Shown one piece after another: positions 43,740 through 55,577 of a DNA stretch of 64,000 nucleotides. Every line of letters begins with the position of its first letter. Position 1 is the first letter of the stretch. A program made the translations under genes and the position numbers. The notes under the pieces were generated by a model that saw only the letters and a program-made list of their open reading frames with translations, ran no database searches and had not been told where the DNA came from. The stretch lies in NCBI GenBank assembly GCA_016647705.1, contig CM028326.1:1984001-2048000 (forward strand). The letters run 5' to 3'. This stretch comes from Eucommia ulmoides (lineage: Eukaryota; Streptophyta; Magnoliopsida; Garryales; Eucommiaceae).

Positions 43740-46210
43740 AGTCTTTCGTGTGTTGAATGTTGGCCGAGCTGAGAGACCGTCAGGTCATGAGCTTGACCAT
43801 TGTCCATGCCGTAGAATTTTGCAAAGGTGAAAAGTTTGGGAGACTTTCCCATTTTGAAAATGGCCGAGCTGAGAGTTAGTAGGGTTGTGAGCTCGGCCAT
43901 TTTTCATGCCTTAGAATTTTTCAAGGGTGAAAAGTTTGAGAGCCATCCCCATTTTGAAAATGGCCGAGCTGAGAGCCCGTAGGGTCGTGAGGTCGGCCAT
44001 GTTCACTGCCTTAGGATTTTTTAAGGGTGAAAAGTTTGAGAGTCTTTCCCCTTTTGAAAGTGGCCGAGTTGAGAGCCCGTCAGGTCCTGAGGTCGGCCAT
44101 TTTCACTGCCTTAGAATTTTTCAAGGGTGAAAAGTGTGAAAGTCTTCCCCCTTTTGAAAGTGGCCAAGCTGAGAGCCCGTCAGGTCATGAGGTCGGCCAT
44201 TTTTCATGCCTTAGAATTTTTGGAGGGTGGGAAGTTTGAGAGCCTTCCCCCCCCTGATTATGTCCGAGCTGAGAGTACATAGGCTCGTGAGTTCGGACAT
44301 TTTTCCTGCTTTAGAATTTTTTTAGGGTGGGAAATTTGAGAGTCTTCCCCCTTTTGAAAGTGACTGAGCTGAGAGCCCGTAGGGTCGTGAACTCGGCCAT
44401 TTTTCATGTCTTAGAATTTTTTGAGGGTGGGAAGTTTGAGAGCCTTTCCCCCCTTGATTTTGTCTGAGCTGAAATCCCATCAGGTCGTGAGGGCGGCCAT
44501 TTCTACTGCCTTAGAATTGTTTAAGGGTGAAAAGTTGGAGAGGCTCTCCCTTTTTGAAAGTGTCCGAGCTGAGAGCTCGTAGGGTCGTGAGCTCGGCTAT
44601 TTTCTATGCCTTAGAATTTTTTGAGGGTGGGAAGTTTGAGAGCCTTTCCCCTTTTGATTTTGTCCGAGCTGAGAGCCCGTAGGGTCATAAGCTCGGCCAT
44701 TTTGCATGCCTTAGAATTTTTTGAGGGTGGGAAGTTTGAGAGCCTTCCCCCTTTTGATGTTGTCCGAGCTGAGAGTACATAGGGTCATGAGCTCGGCCAT
44801 CTTGCATGCCTTAGAATTTTTTGAGGGTGGGAAGTTTGAGAGCCTACCCCCTTTTGATGTTGTCCGAGCTGAGAGTACGTAGGATCGTGAGCTCGGCCAT
44901 TTTTCATGCCTTAGAATTTTTTTTAGGGTGGAAATTTTGAGAGGCTTCCCTCTTTTGATGTTGTCCGAGCTGAGAGCCCGTAGGGTCGTGAGCTCGGCCA
45001 TTTGGCATGCCTTAGAATTTTTTGAGGGTGGAGTTTGAGAGCCTTCCCCCTTTTCCATGCCTTAGAGTTTTTTTAGGGTGGGAAGTTTGAGAGCTTTTCC
45101 CCTTTGGATGTTGTCCGAGCTGAGAGTACGTAGGGTTGTGAGCTCGGCCATCTTGCATGCCTTAGATTATTTTTGAGGGTGGGAAGTTTGAGAGCCTTCT
45201 CATTTATGATTTTGTCTGAGCTGAGAGCCCGTAAGGTCGTGAGCTCGACCATTTGGTATACCTTAGAATTTTTTGAGGGTGGAAAATTTGAGAGCCTTCC
45301 CCCTTTAGATTTTGTCCAAGCTGAGAGTACGTAGAGTCGTGAGCTCGGCCATTTTGCATGCCTTAGAATTTTTTGAGGGTGGGAAGTTTGAGAACCTTCC
45401 CCCTTTTGATGTTGTCCAAGCAGAAAGTACGTAGGGTCATGAGCTCGGCCATTTTTCATGCCTTAGAATTTTTTGAGAGTGGGAAGTTTGAGAGCCTTCC
45501 CCCTTTGGATATTATCCGAGCTAAGAGTACTTAGGGTTGTGAGCTCGGCCATCTTGCATGCCTTAGAATTTTTTTGAGGGTGGGAAGTTTGAGTGCCTTC
45601 CCCTTTTTTATTTTGTTCAAGCTGAGAGCCCGTAGGATCGTGAGCTCGGTCATTTGGTATACCCTTAGAATTTTTTTAGGGTGGGAAGTTTGAGAGCCTT
45701 CCCCCTTTTGATGTTGTCTGAGCTGAGAGTACGTAGGGTCGTGAGCTCGGCCATCTTGCATATCTTAGAATTTTTTTTAGGGTGAAAAGTTTAAGAGCCC
45801 CCCCCTTTTGATTTTGTCCGAGCTGAGAGCCCGTAGGGTCGTGAGCTCGGCCATTTGGCATGCCTTAGACTTTTTTGAGGGTGAAAAGTTTGAGAGCCTT
45901 CTTCTTTTGGATTTTGTCCGAACTGAGAGCCCGTAAGGTCGTGAGCTCGGCCATTTGGCATGCCTTAGAATTTTTTGAGGGTGGAAAGTTTGAGAGCCTT
46001 CCCCTTTTGGATTTTGTCCAAGCTGAGAGTACGTAGGATCGTGAGCTTAGCCATTTTGCAAGCCTTAAAATTTTTTGAGAGTGGGAAGTTTGAGAGCCTT
46101 CTTCCTTTTAATGTTGTCCAAGCTGAGAGTACGTAAAGTCGTGAGCTGGGCCATCTTGCATGCCTTAGAATTTTTTGAGGGTGGGAAGTTTGAGAGCCTT
46201 CTCCCTCACA
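43740..46210. repeat. Tandem array of about 100-bp units in the 3' region of the Tat-lineage element
   Basis: About 24 units containing 'gtccgagctgagagcccgta', 'gggtcgtgagctcggccat', 'catgccttagaattttttga' and 'gggtgggaagtttgagagcc'. The landmark 'gagctgagag' recurs about every 100 bp (43766, 43866, 43966 and so on). Neighbouring units alternate in small variants ('agagcccgta' or 'agagtacgta', 'ttttcatgcc' or 'cttgcatgcc'), which suggests amplification of higher-order blocks. Open frames across it are repeat artefacts. Confidence 0.95.
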
Positions 46211-46462
46211 CGTGGCAAACGCGCCATACGTGCCCCCCCAATCTGACTTGTGTGATAGGCTATGCCACCATTCTTAGATGGGTGCTACGTGGTAGAGGCG
46301 TTTAAATCAAGGCATCCCCAGTCGTTGGCCTTTGCAACCCTTCGTCAAGGCACACCATCCTTTTATAAATGGTGGACCCTACCTTTCATTTGGCACTTGC
46401 GTAATTTCCAGAGCTCATTCTTCCTCCTCGGCATTGGTACTTTTTTTTTTCTTTGTCCGAAC

Positions 46463-49047
46463 AAAATGTTGGGGTCCCCTTCTCATTCTTCTTTTTCGAA
46501 TTCTGGCTGTGCTACCGGCTCGGGGTCCGACTTTTCGGACAGGTCGTCTTCCAGCTCCCCTCAGTTCAGGGTGGAGAGGCGTCCTGTTCCTAGAGACGCC
46601 TCCTCGAGCGCTATGGCCAGGATCCATGAAACGAGCAGTGCTATCCAGTCATGCCTGGAAGACCGTGCATTCGTGGTAAGCCGTGTTGACAAGAGCGGTG
46701 GGGCATCTACATCACTTGATGCTGGGGTCGGGGTCTCTCCCAAAACCGTCACAGTGGTGGAGATCCATACCGGGGTCTCCATTCCGAAGTTACTTCGTGA
46801 AAACGAGGTGCACAATGCCGGGCTAGAAAAACTATTCATAAAAGTCCCGCCCTCGAGTCTGGTATGGAAAACCAAAACAACCATAACCGAAGAATCCATC
46901 CTCTCCTGCCAGAGCGAATTTTTCATCCCAGAGGAGGTCACGACCATTGTTCCTGGGCCCGATGATCGGGCCTGTATGCCACCAACTGGATTCATGACAG
47001 TCTATAGGAAACAGCTGGAGGCAGGTCTTCGTTTTCCCTTCTACTAGTGGATCAGGGCCATCTGTGAGGAGTACCATTTGTGTCCGTCACAAATTTCTCT
47101 GAATGGTATAAGGGCCCTGGTGGCTTCGTATATCATCTTCCAGGCCGAGGGACTCGAGCCGAGCACTGAGCTCTTCAGGGCTCTGTTCTTCCTCAAGCCA
47201 CTCCCCCGGGACGCTGGGTAGTGTTATATTTCGTCCAGGTCAATTTTCCTGAAGGATCTGGACTCTTCCATTCATCAATGGAAGCCCCAATTCTTCTATA
47301 TCGGAGGGAGTGGTTGGCAATCCAGCCTGGAAGAAGAAGGAAGGTATCCCCTCCAGATGGAATGGGGAAAAGTTGGTAAGGCTGCGGCCCCTTAGTGGCA
47401 GTGTTTTGTTTTTTGGATTTACCATTGCCTGTACATTAACACCCTTGTCTTCATGATTTTCTGCAGCTAAAGAGCCGCCCAAGAAGAAAAGACCAAAGCC
47501 AAGCAGAGAAATTTTCGAGTAGAGAGACAAGGTCTTGAGGACCGCCTTCAAGGACGTGAACACCCTGATCGCCTCTCAGCTCTTTACAGCTTTCTGGTTT
47601 TTACCGCCGGATGTCTCAGCCACACCCGATCTCCTCCTCGACTCAGACAACGGTAAGGAATTTTCTGTTATGTCAATTGTTCATACTTGGTAATTTTACG
47701 CGTGTTACGCTCGATTCACGCATATATTCTTGTATAGAACCAGATGCTGCTGGCCTGGACGGAAGAATTTTTAAAAATCTTGTTGAATATTGCAGCTATG
47801 GACAAGGCGATGGCAGTCCAGAAGCTTCTTGAGAAGAAGGCCAAGGAAGCTGCCGAAGCGAAGAAGGCGACTGGTTCTAAACACACAAGAGGATTGCAAG
47901 CAGTCCAAATCGCACGGTTTCCCAGGACGCCAGCCCGTAGTCGCTCACACTCCCTACGAGGCGTCATTATCCGGGACACACCCCAATCCAAGTCAGGTTC
48001 CCGGCAATCTGCGCAAACCTTGAGTGGTGACTCTTCTCCTCATCATTCCGACAAGGAAAAGAGAAAGACTCACGAGGGGAAGCATAATAAGCATAAGTCC
48101 TCGAAGAGAGCAAGGTTTGTGACCGGAGCCTCATCCGAGCTAACCGTTGATGGATCTTTTTCGGGGTGGCGAACACCGGGCTGCCGGCAGATCGTGCGCT
48201 ACTGAAGAGCCCTGAGGTAATGTCGGGCTATCTTCGTCACATGATGCCTCCCAACGATAAGGAACTGATGGAGGGGGAGAGCACCGGCAACCTGATGCAC
48301 CAGGCCATCTATGATCAAGTCTCGGTAAAACTCTCTCACAATTTATTTTCCATTTCGTTTTTTGTAACTACAATTTATTTTTCGTTTCGCTTTTTGCGAC
48401 TAAATTTTTCTAAGTGTGATGAAATTCCCGTCCTCATGCAGTGCATGCTTCGGATGTCGGTGGTTTTTTATTAGATCTCTGAGAGCGCCATGAAGGAGGC
48501 CATGCTGAGGTCCAAGAAGAATGCTACCGAGGCAAAGGTGAACCGCTTGACCGACGACCTTCAGCTTGCCGCCCAGGCCCAGCAGGGCCACAAGCCAGGC
48601 ACGTCCTTGTTACCAAAAAATGGGACGACTTTGAGAGACAGAAGGTCAAACTAGAGAAGAGGGTGGAGGAGCTAGAGAAGAAGTTCAAGAAAGAAGAGCA
48701 GCAGAGAATGAAGGTCATCCATCGAGTAGAGCAAAAAGCCATTGAGGTTTATAAATCCAACGAAGAATTCGAAAATCTAAAGTACGAGCTTGCTGCCGAA
48801 TTCATGGATGACAGTCACAAGGCCACGATCCACTTCCTTCAGAGCCATCATCTGGAGTTCGACTGCTCAGGCGTTGGGATGGAATTTCCCCAACAAGGCA
48901 AGTTGGCGGTAGAGCGGCCAGCCGAGGGGGCTTCCGAAGATCCAACTCACGAGGCCAGTGCTGAAGAAGCTGGTGGCGAGGAAGCCAAGGGCAATTAAGA
49001 CACCAACATCGATGTTGTGGATGTCGAAGGTGTTTCCGGGGAAGAAT
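46463..49047 (+). pseudogene. Antisense extra gene of the Tat-lineage element, 'putative gypsy type transposon' (PF04195)-like
   Basis: Coding on the strand opposite to gag-pol. It begins MLGSPSHSSFSNSGCATGSG with a Ser-rich head; then the conserved part with GFMTVYRKQLEAGLRFPF near 46990 and ISLNGIRALVASYIIFQAEG near 47095; a basic stretch with SKSGSRQSAQ and KHNKHKSSKRAR near 48000-48110; EVMSGYLRHMMPPNDKELME near 48215; and a coiled coil ERQKVKLEKRVEELEKKFKK near 48635-48690. The last exon is open to a TAA near 48996. The order matches proteins annotated as putative gypsy-type transposon proteins in plants, whose function is unknown. Stretches such as 47372-47466 and 47651-47738 look like GT-AG introns. 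It is broken in a few places. Confidence 0.75.
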
Positions 49048-49131
49048 AGGCCTCAGCTCGGCCTTTTTTGAAGACTTCGAAAAAATTTTGTTTTGAATTT
49101 CGTTGAACTCTTTTTGTAATCATCATTTTCC

Positions 49132-49136
<5 letters not shown>

Positions 49137-49160
<24 letters not shown>
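49137..49160. repeat. (TA)n microsatellite
   Basis: About 12 TA units between the antisense gene and the end of pol. Confidence 0.9.
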
Positions 49161-49162
<2 letters not shown>

Positions 49163-49677
49163 ACTGTGTATACGGGCAAGAACCCCACCGATGTAAGCCC
49201 TCTTTTTTTGTGGAATACAATACAACAAATTTTTGAGCATTTGTTCCCAATTCCTTCTCGCCTCCCCCTCCTTTAGGATGTAGTAGGCGATTTGCTTCGA
49301 CCCTTTGCCCCAACTCGGACAAGTGGTCGTGAATTCACTTATGTGCTCAGAATAGGGTTGCAAACCCTTACACTTTCACGATCCCACAATTTTGTACGCG
49401 TGCCGAGTCCTTACAGACCTTAGTTCAACGCTTACAAGTTCAAATGTGTTGTGGAATCGTTTTGGTGACTAATTGTCATGGTTATGACCACCCTGTCCCC
49501 CAACCTATAGTAGGAGTAGTCTTACTGCTCATGCTACTGGTTGCAACGTAACTCGTTCGGTCAGGCCTCTTAGGTATCTTAGTGTGCCAGAAGATCCGTT
49601 AAGTAATAAATTATTTTTTTGGAAAAGCTACTATATTATCATCAAAATACTTAATACTTGGTATACAAATGAAATGA

Positions 49678-50961
49678 TTACAAAATGACCTCAGTCCTAT
49701 AGTGGTATTGTTTGAGATGGTCGGCGTTCCACGGGTGTCGCAACGGAACGCCTTTCTCAGTTTCGAGCTCATAGGTGCCCAGTCTTGCAACGCTTATCAC
49801 ACGATAAGGTCCCTCCCAGCTGGGGGCCAACTTTCTCGCATTTAGCTCCTTGGTCGCTAGGGCAACCTTTCTGAGGACTAGGTCTCCGACGTCAAAATGC
49901 CGCAGTCGCACCCTTCTATCATAGTACCGAGCTGCCCGTTGTTGGTATGCTGCTTAGCGCACTCGAGCGTTCTCTCGTCGTTCTTCCAGAAAGTCCAGGT
50001 TAAGGGCCAGCATTGCGTCATTCGTTTGTTGGTCCTGCCCCTTAAGCGACGTTCGAAAGGTTGGTAATCCAATTTTCGCAGGAATTACGAATTCGAATCC
50101 AAAAGTCATTGCGAACGGTGTCTCTCCAGTTGGGGTTTGGGAAGTGGTGTGGTATACCCAAAGAACTGGGTAAAGTTCTTCCACCCACCTCTCATTTTAT
50201 TTGTCAAGTTTGGTCTTTAAACCGTGCAAAATCGTCCGATTCGTGACCTCTACCTGTCCATTAGCTTGCGGATGACCGGGAGACGCAAAGTGTGTACGGA
50301 TACCCAGGCCGGAGCAAAAAGAAACAAACAAATCTTTGTTAAACTGAGTGCCGTTGTTGGACACGATTACCCTCGAGATTCCGAATCGGCACACCATTGA
50401 TTTCCAGACAAAGTCCCGGATTTTCTCTTTGGTGATGCGAGCCAGGGGTTCGGCCTCCACCCACTTGGTAAAGTAATCGATAGCGACAACGAGAAATTTT
50501 CTTTGACCGGTGGCCTGTGGAAAAGGGCCCAACAAGTCAATTCTCCACTGAGCAAAGGGCCATGGGCACCATAGTCACTGGCGGTAGATAAGGGTGGGGA
50601 CCGAAACATTGGCATTTATTGCATTTTTCACAAACTCACTCGCGTCTTCCAGCATTTTTGGCCAAAAATACCCTTGGCGGAGAAGTTTGCCAGCCAGGGC
50701 CCTGCCCCCCAAGTGGTTGCCACAAATTCTCTCATAGATCTCTCTCATAACGTAGTCAGTCTCTTCCCGCCGTAGGCACCAAGAGTATGGTCCAGTGAAG
50801 GAATGTCGATAAAGGATCCCGTCTAAAATGCAATATCTGGCCGACCTATATCGCATCTTCCTTGCTTCGCTGCGGTCGTCGGGGAGCGTCCCGTCTTCCA
50901 AATATCTACAGATGGGGTCCATCCAAGTGGGATGGTTATTGAGCTCACAGATCGAAGCCAC
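49678..50961 (-). pseudogene. Integrase region of the Tat-lineage element
   Basis: Read on the minus strand: the zinc-binding N-terminus with ICGNHLGGRALAGKLLRQGY near 50710; the catalytic core with VAIDYFTKWVEAEP near 50470, the SRVIVSNNGTQF region near 50355 and HPQANGQVEVTNRTILHGL near 50250; and the C-terminal part with LRHFDVGDLVLRKV and KLAPSWEGPYRVISVARLG to 49678. Integrase inserts the cDNA into host chromosomes. The region is broken. Confidence 0.88.
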
Positions 50962-51690
50962 CTAGTCAGAAACCGCTGTGCTCGGAACATCCAGATACTC
51001 AACTGGCACACTTCGCTTTAGGGTTAATTCTATTGCCGAGGCAAGGTTCACCAAGGCATCGGCGTGCCGGTTCTCATCCCGTGGTATTTGGGACACATTG
51101 ATTTTTTTGAATTTCTCTATCAGGGTTTTGACCCTCTCAAGATATGAGGTCATACTAGGATCTTTTACCAAATATTTCCCGTTGACCTAGTTGACGACCA
51201 GCTGAGAGTCGCAAAAAATGGACAACGCCGTCACATTGAACTCCTTGGCTAGGCGGAGTCTTGCCAGCAGAGCCTTGTACTCCGCCTCGTTGTTAGTCGC
51301 TCTAAATCCCAGCCTCAGGGCATACTCTATCTCTTCATTTCCAGGGGCAACGAGCACCATTCCTGCTCCACAACCACTGGTGTTGGACGATCCATCGGTG
51401 AACAGCTTCTACGTCGCTGGACCGGTACCTGGGCTGGAGTCCCCCGGTACTTCCCCTCCTTCCACTCTTTTAGCTTCTGGGTAAATGGTGGGTGGCTCGG
51501 GGTCCTCAGAAAATGTGAGCTCAGCGATGAAATCTGCCAGGACCTGGCCCTTGATGGCCGTCCTAAGGCGATTTTTGATGTGAAACCGACCCAGCTCAAG
51601 GTTGTACTTCATTAGTCGTCCCAAGATGTCTGGTGAATGTAAAATTTGCCTTATCGGCAGGTCCGTGAGGACGACGATCTCGTGGGCTTA
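50962..51690 (-). pseudogene. Second (plant-type) RNase H region of the Tat-lineage element
   Basis: The minus strand carries KLFTDGSSNTSGCGAGMVLV near 51400, YALRLGFRATNNEAEYKALL near 51320, and a segment with LIEKFKKINVSQIPRDENRH near 51080. A DGSS...EAEY...HAD pattern after the retroviral-type RNase H marks the additional archaeal/plant-type RNase H found only in Tat-lineage elements. Confidence 0.82.
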
Positions 51691-52714
51691 GAAATATTGT
51701 TTCAGCTTCCAGGAAGCCACCAGTAGGGTATAAGTCAGCTTCTCAAATTTAGTATACCTCGTCTTGGCATCCAAGATGATCCTTCTAGAGTAAAAGACCG
51801 GGTGTTGGACCCCAACATCATCCCTCACAAAAGCAGCACTCACCGCCGTCGTAGATGCTGCAATATACAAGTACAGAGTCTCCCCCTCCTTCGGGGTGCT
51901 GAGCAGAGGATAGATAATTCTTGAGCGCTTGGAAAGCTGACTTGCACGCGTTTGTCCATCCAAAGTTTCTGTTATTTCTTAGCACTTTGAAGAACGGCAG
52001 ACACTTTTCCGATGCTCTAGATGTGAAGCGATTGACGACAGCGAGTCTTCCCGTCAGCATATGCACCTTATTCTTATTCCGAAGAAAGGCCATCCCGAGG
52101 ATCGCATGTATTTGATCGGGATTAGTATCAATGCCGCGCTGGGAGACCATGTACCCCAGGAACTTTCCCGCAGAAACCCCAAAAATACATTTGTTTGGAT
52201 TGAGTTTCATGCGGTGAGCACGGAGTTTTTTGAAGCAGTTGTGGAGATGTTGGGTGTGTTCAGGGGCCTTCGAGCTCTTGACCAACATGTCATCAATGTA
52301 AACTTCCATCATCCGTCCGATCTCCTCCTTGAACATTTTGTTCACCAATCGTTGATAAGTGGCTCCGGTGTTGCGCAAGCCAAACGACATTACCTTGTAA
52401 CAGTATATACCCTTATCAGTGATGAATGATATTTTTCTCTTATCGGGGGGGGGGGGGGGGGACATTGAGATTTGGTTGTACCCGGCATAAGCGTTAAGAA
52501 AACTCAAGCACTCATACCCTGCTGTGGCGTCTATGACGATGTCAATCCTAGGCAGGGGGAAGAAGTCTTTCGGGAAGGCTTTATTCAAGTCTTTAAAATC
52601 AATGCAAATGTGCCATTTACTACCAGCCTTGGGATCCAGGACCACATTCGCTAACCAGTCAGGAAATTTGACTTCTTCGACGACGCTAGAGTTGATCAAT
52701 TTATCCATCTCCAT
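51691..52714 (-). pseudogene. Reverse transcriptase and first RNase H region of the Tat-lineage element
   Basis: A long open minus-strand stretch with WHICIDFKDLNKAFPKDFFP, YNQISM, YKVMSFGLRNTGATYQRLVN, the catalytic MEVYIDDMLVKS near 52295, KLNPNKCIFGVSAGKFLGYM and RGIDTNPDQIHAI; then RNase H landmarks (LYLYIAASTTAVSAAFVRDD near 51860). The 'R-GI--NP-QI' wording is usual in Tat-lineage elements. A long G/C homopolymer lies at 52446-52461. Confidence 0.92.
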
Positions 52715-52756
52715 TTCAATTATCTTCTGGCGCTCCGGATGAAATTTTCGTTGTTT

Positions 52757-53470
52757 TTACCGTACGAGAGGATGGTGTGGATCATCATGAAGGCGGTGTA
52801 TCACCACGCTCGGATCAACACCCGGTAGCTCGTCATGGGACCACGCAAAGACATCGTAATTTCGTTGGAGCAGTTGGACGAGTTCATCCATTTGTTCGGA
52901 CAAGAGACTAGCACCGATCCTGATAGTTTGTTCTTTAATGGTTGTGTGTATGGAAATATCTTCTAGCTCCTCGTGAGGTCGGGGACCGGCCTCCTCCTCT
53001 CTTGGATCATCGATGGGCATAGGCACTGGTCCCTGACCCAGAGCCATGAGTTCGAAATCTTCGAGCCCTAGCTCTGTCTTTGATTGCTATTTCTTCTTCT
53101 CCAACGCCCTCCGAGCACAATCCCGGGAGGACTCTTGGTCACCCCTTACTACTCTCATACCTCCCTCAGTGGAGAATTTCATCGATTGGTGGTATGGTGA
53201 GCAGACGGCATTAAGAGCAGCCACCGTGGGTCGACCCATGATTGCATTGTAGGGTGACGGCCTGTCCACGATCAGAAATTTGGTCCAAATAGTGGAGGTC
53301 CGTGGATGGGCTCCAATCGTTACGGGAAGTGAGACCCACCCGACAGCGTTCACAACATCCCCTCCAAAACTGACTAGAGGGGCTATCGACGGTTTTATCA
53401 CGCTGGGGTCCACATTCATTTTCTCAAACGCCTATTTGAAGATAATATCAGCGGAACTACCACCATCTAC
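52757..53470 (-). pseudogene. Protease region of the Tat-lineage element
   Basis: The minus strand has VDGGSSADIIF near 53460 (the aspartic protease DxGSS motif), then PLVSFGGDVVNAVGWVSLPV and PSPYNAIMGRPTVAALNAVC near 53200-53400, the usual order in plant Ty3/gypsy proteases. A linker toward reverse transcriptase contains WSHDELPGVDPSVVIHRL near 52810. The protease matures the Gag-Pol polyprotein. Confidence 0.85.
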
Positions 53471-53476
53471 CAGGAT

Positions 53477-55460
53477 TCATCCCATTTTGTAGTGATGGAT
53501 AAGGGCCACGGTAACGAGGGCGTCGTCATAAGGGATATGTATATCCCTGAGGTCTGCCTCGCTGAATGAAATAACGTTGTGCTCCACAGCATCAACCGTG
53601 CTGACCTCGAAGACGTCTTCACTCACTTTTCTCTCGGCTTTGTGCTCGTATCTCTTCTTGGAGGAGAGAGTCTCCCCCCCCCCAAGGCCTAATCCACCAT
53701 GGATGATGTTAATCTCACCATCAATCATTTGTTCATCATCGCCCCTGCTCGCTTCTAACCTAGGAGGGGGGTGAATTATGTTTCTCCTTCTTCTACGACC
53801 CCTATGTTCGTCGCATGAGTTGTGCTCTTTCGTTTTGGGAGCTCGATCGTCCCTTCGAACATAGAGACCTAGGTATCCCCTACTAATGAGGGCCTCAATT
53901 TCTTCCCAAAGTCGAAAACAATTCTCGGTGAAGTGTCCCCGATCTTTGTGGAATTCACAGTATTTGTCCATAGACCTCCCCATTGGTTTTACGTTGGGGT
54001 GTAGAGGAGGAGGAAAGAAATCTCTCCACGCATTCTCAGCGAAGACGGTGGCCACCGAGACCGTGAGCAGCGTGTAGCTCTGCTGGCGATTCCCCAGCCT
54101 TCCTTCTGCCTGCAACTTTTTGGATCCATGATGTTTGTTCGGCCCTTCCTCAGCCTTTTCTTTCTTCTTTTGACCTCCTCCTCAATTCTTCCAAGCTGCT
54201 TCCCGCTCATCAGCATTATGGAACCTCGTGCCTCTCTCTAGAGAGGCATCCAGAATAGGAGCTGGGTTAGAATAGAGGTCATACATGAAAGGTCGATGCT
54301 TTAAGCCGTCAATGAATGCGCTCATCGCGACCACGTCGCTGAGTTCATCGTACCCGATTATCTCTTTGTAAAATATCTTCACATAATCCCCCAGTGATTC
54401 ATCGGGTAGCTGCTGGAGCGTAAGGATGTGGGCCATATTTTTTGGCCTATGCCGCGATCGTCCAAACCGCAAAAGGAAGAGTAGCTCTAACTCATGGAAA
54501 TTGGAGATGGAGGTTGGTGCCAAAGTTCAGAACCAAGCCCCTGCGGCCCCCGTTAGGGTAAGGGGAAATGCCTTGTATCTTATTGCTATTGAAGCGGTGT
54601 ATAGGTCCATATAGGACCTAAATATGGACAAGTAGTCCGCCGGATCAGTGACCCCGTCATAGAGGATCATTTGGGGATAGGTGTATCGTGCGGATAGGGG
54701 TTCTTCCAAAATTTCACTAATGAAATGAGATCTTACCTCCAAAGGAGGCCAGGTCGGGCCCCTGGTTCCCCAGATTTGTTGTAAGGCTGCCTCCATATCA
54801 GCTAGGCGCTTCTCCACTACCGTCTTAGCCCCTGGCTGGGCTCGAGCCTAACTGAAAATGGCTCGAGACGGGGGCTGTCGTGGCGGGAAATATGAATTTA
54901 CCTCCCGAAAGCGATGGGGGTGATGATCGGACCACACGGTAGTACTATGTGCGGGGGGTGACTCGGCTCGGTCGCCTCTCCTCCGCCTTGGTGGAGGTGG
55001 TGACAGGGATCCTGAGACCTCAGGAGGTGCTAACTCAACCTCCCTCCGATCGATGTTGTGGGTCCGAGGCCTCAGGATATGCCCGTCAGAACGGATGACA
55101 TGTTCTTCATCCTCGACCACCTACCCCTCTCGACTCGCAACTTGGTCTGTCGGAAGATCCATTGGAGGGACCGGTGGCAGGCAGGCTAGGACGATCTGGA
55201 AGAAGGTTTGGAACTCGCCGAGCTGACGTTCCAAAATATCGATGCGGGCTACCTCAGGTGCTCCAGAAGTCTGCCCAACAAACTGTCCTGGGGGCAAGAC
55301 TGGACCCACTTGGGCGGCATACTGAGTAGTCAGTCCTCCTAACCCAGACGACGGGATGGCGGGCAGGTGGAGACTCTCCGCAAGAGGTGCCTGGGGATCC
55401 GACCTGGGAACCCTCGACATACCCTGCACGGATATGGGGGTGGATTACTGCTGGTGGCAA
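53477..55460 (-). pseudogene. Gag region of the Tat-lineage element
   Basis: On the minus strand: a Pro-rich N-terminus (PPVPPMDLPTDQVAS near 55150); LSARYTYPQMILYDGVTDPA with DYLSIFRSYMDLYTASIAIR near 54620-54700; ELELLFLLRFGRSRHRPKNM near 54450; LPDESLGDYVKIFYKEI near 54390; and a zinc-knuckle-like YCEFHKDRGHFTENCFRLWE near 53930. This is a typical Tat-lineage gag order. Several breaks separate the parts. Confidence 0.88.
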
Positions 55461-55557
55461 GCGCTTAGTCAGCCTGGCAGATTTTCTTCCTAGACCTTGT
55501 GATCATCAAGTCTTAACCTCGTGGGGAGCTGACGATCAGGGGAGACTTTTAGTGCGT

Positions 55558-55575
55558 TCCCACAGACGGTGCCAA
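55558..55575 (-). other. Primer binding site of the Tat-lineage element
   Basis: The minus strand reads TGGCACCGTCTGTGGGAA two bases inside the 5' LTR. TGGCACC/TGGCGCC-type sites pair with a tRNA 3' end and are common in this lineage. Confidence 0.7.
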
Positions 55576-55577
55576 AC

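Noticed and set aside
44711-45861. A set of minus-strand open frames with repeating SKNSKA- and LRALSSD-like words
   Set aside because: They are readings of the 100-bp tandem array. The unit is not a multiple of three and no protein is conserved across units.
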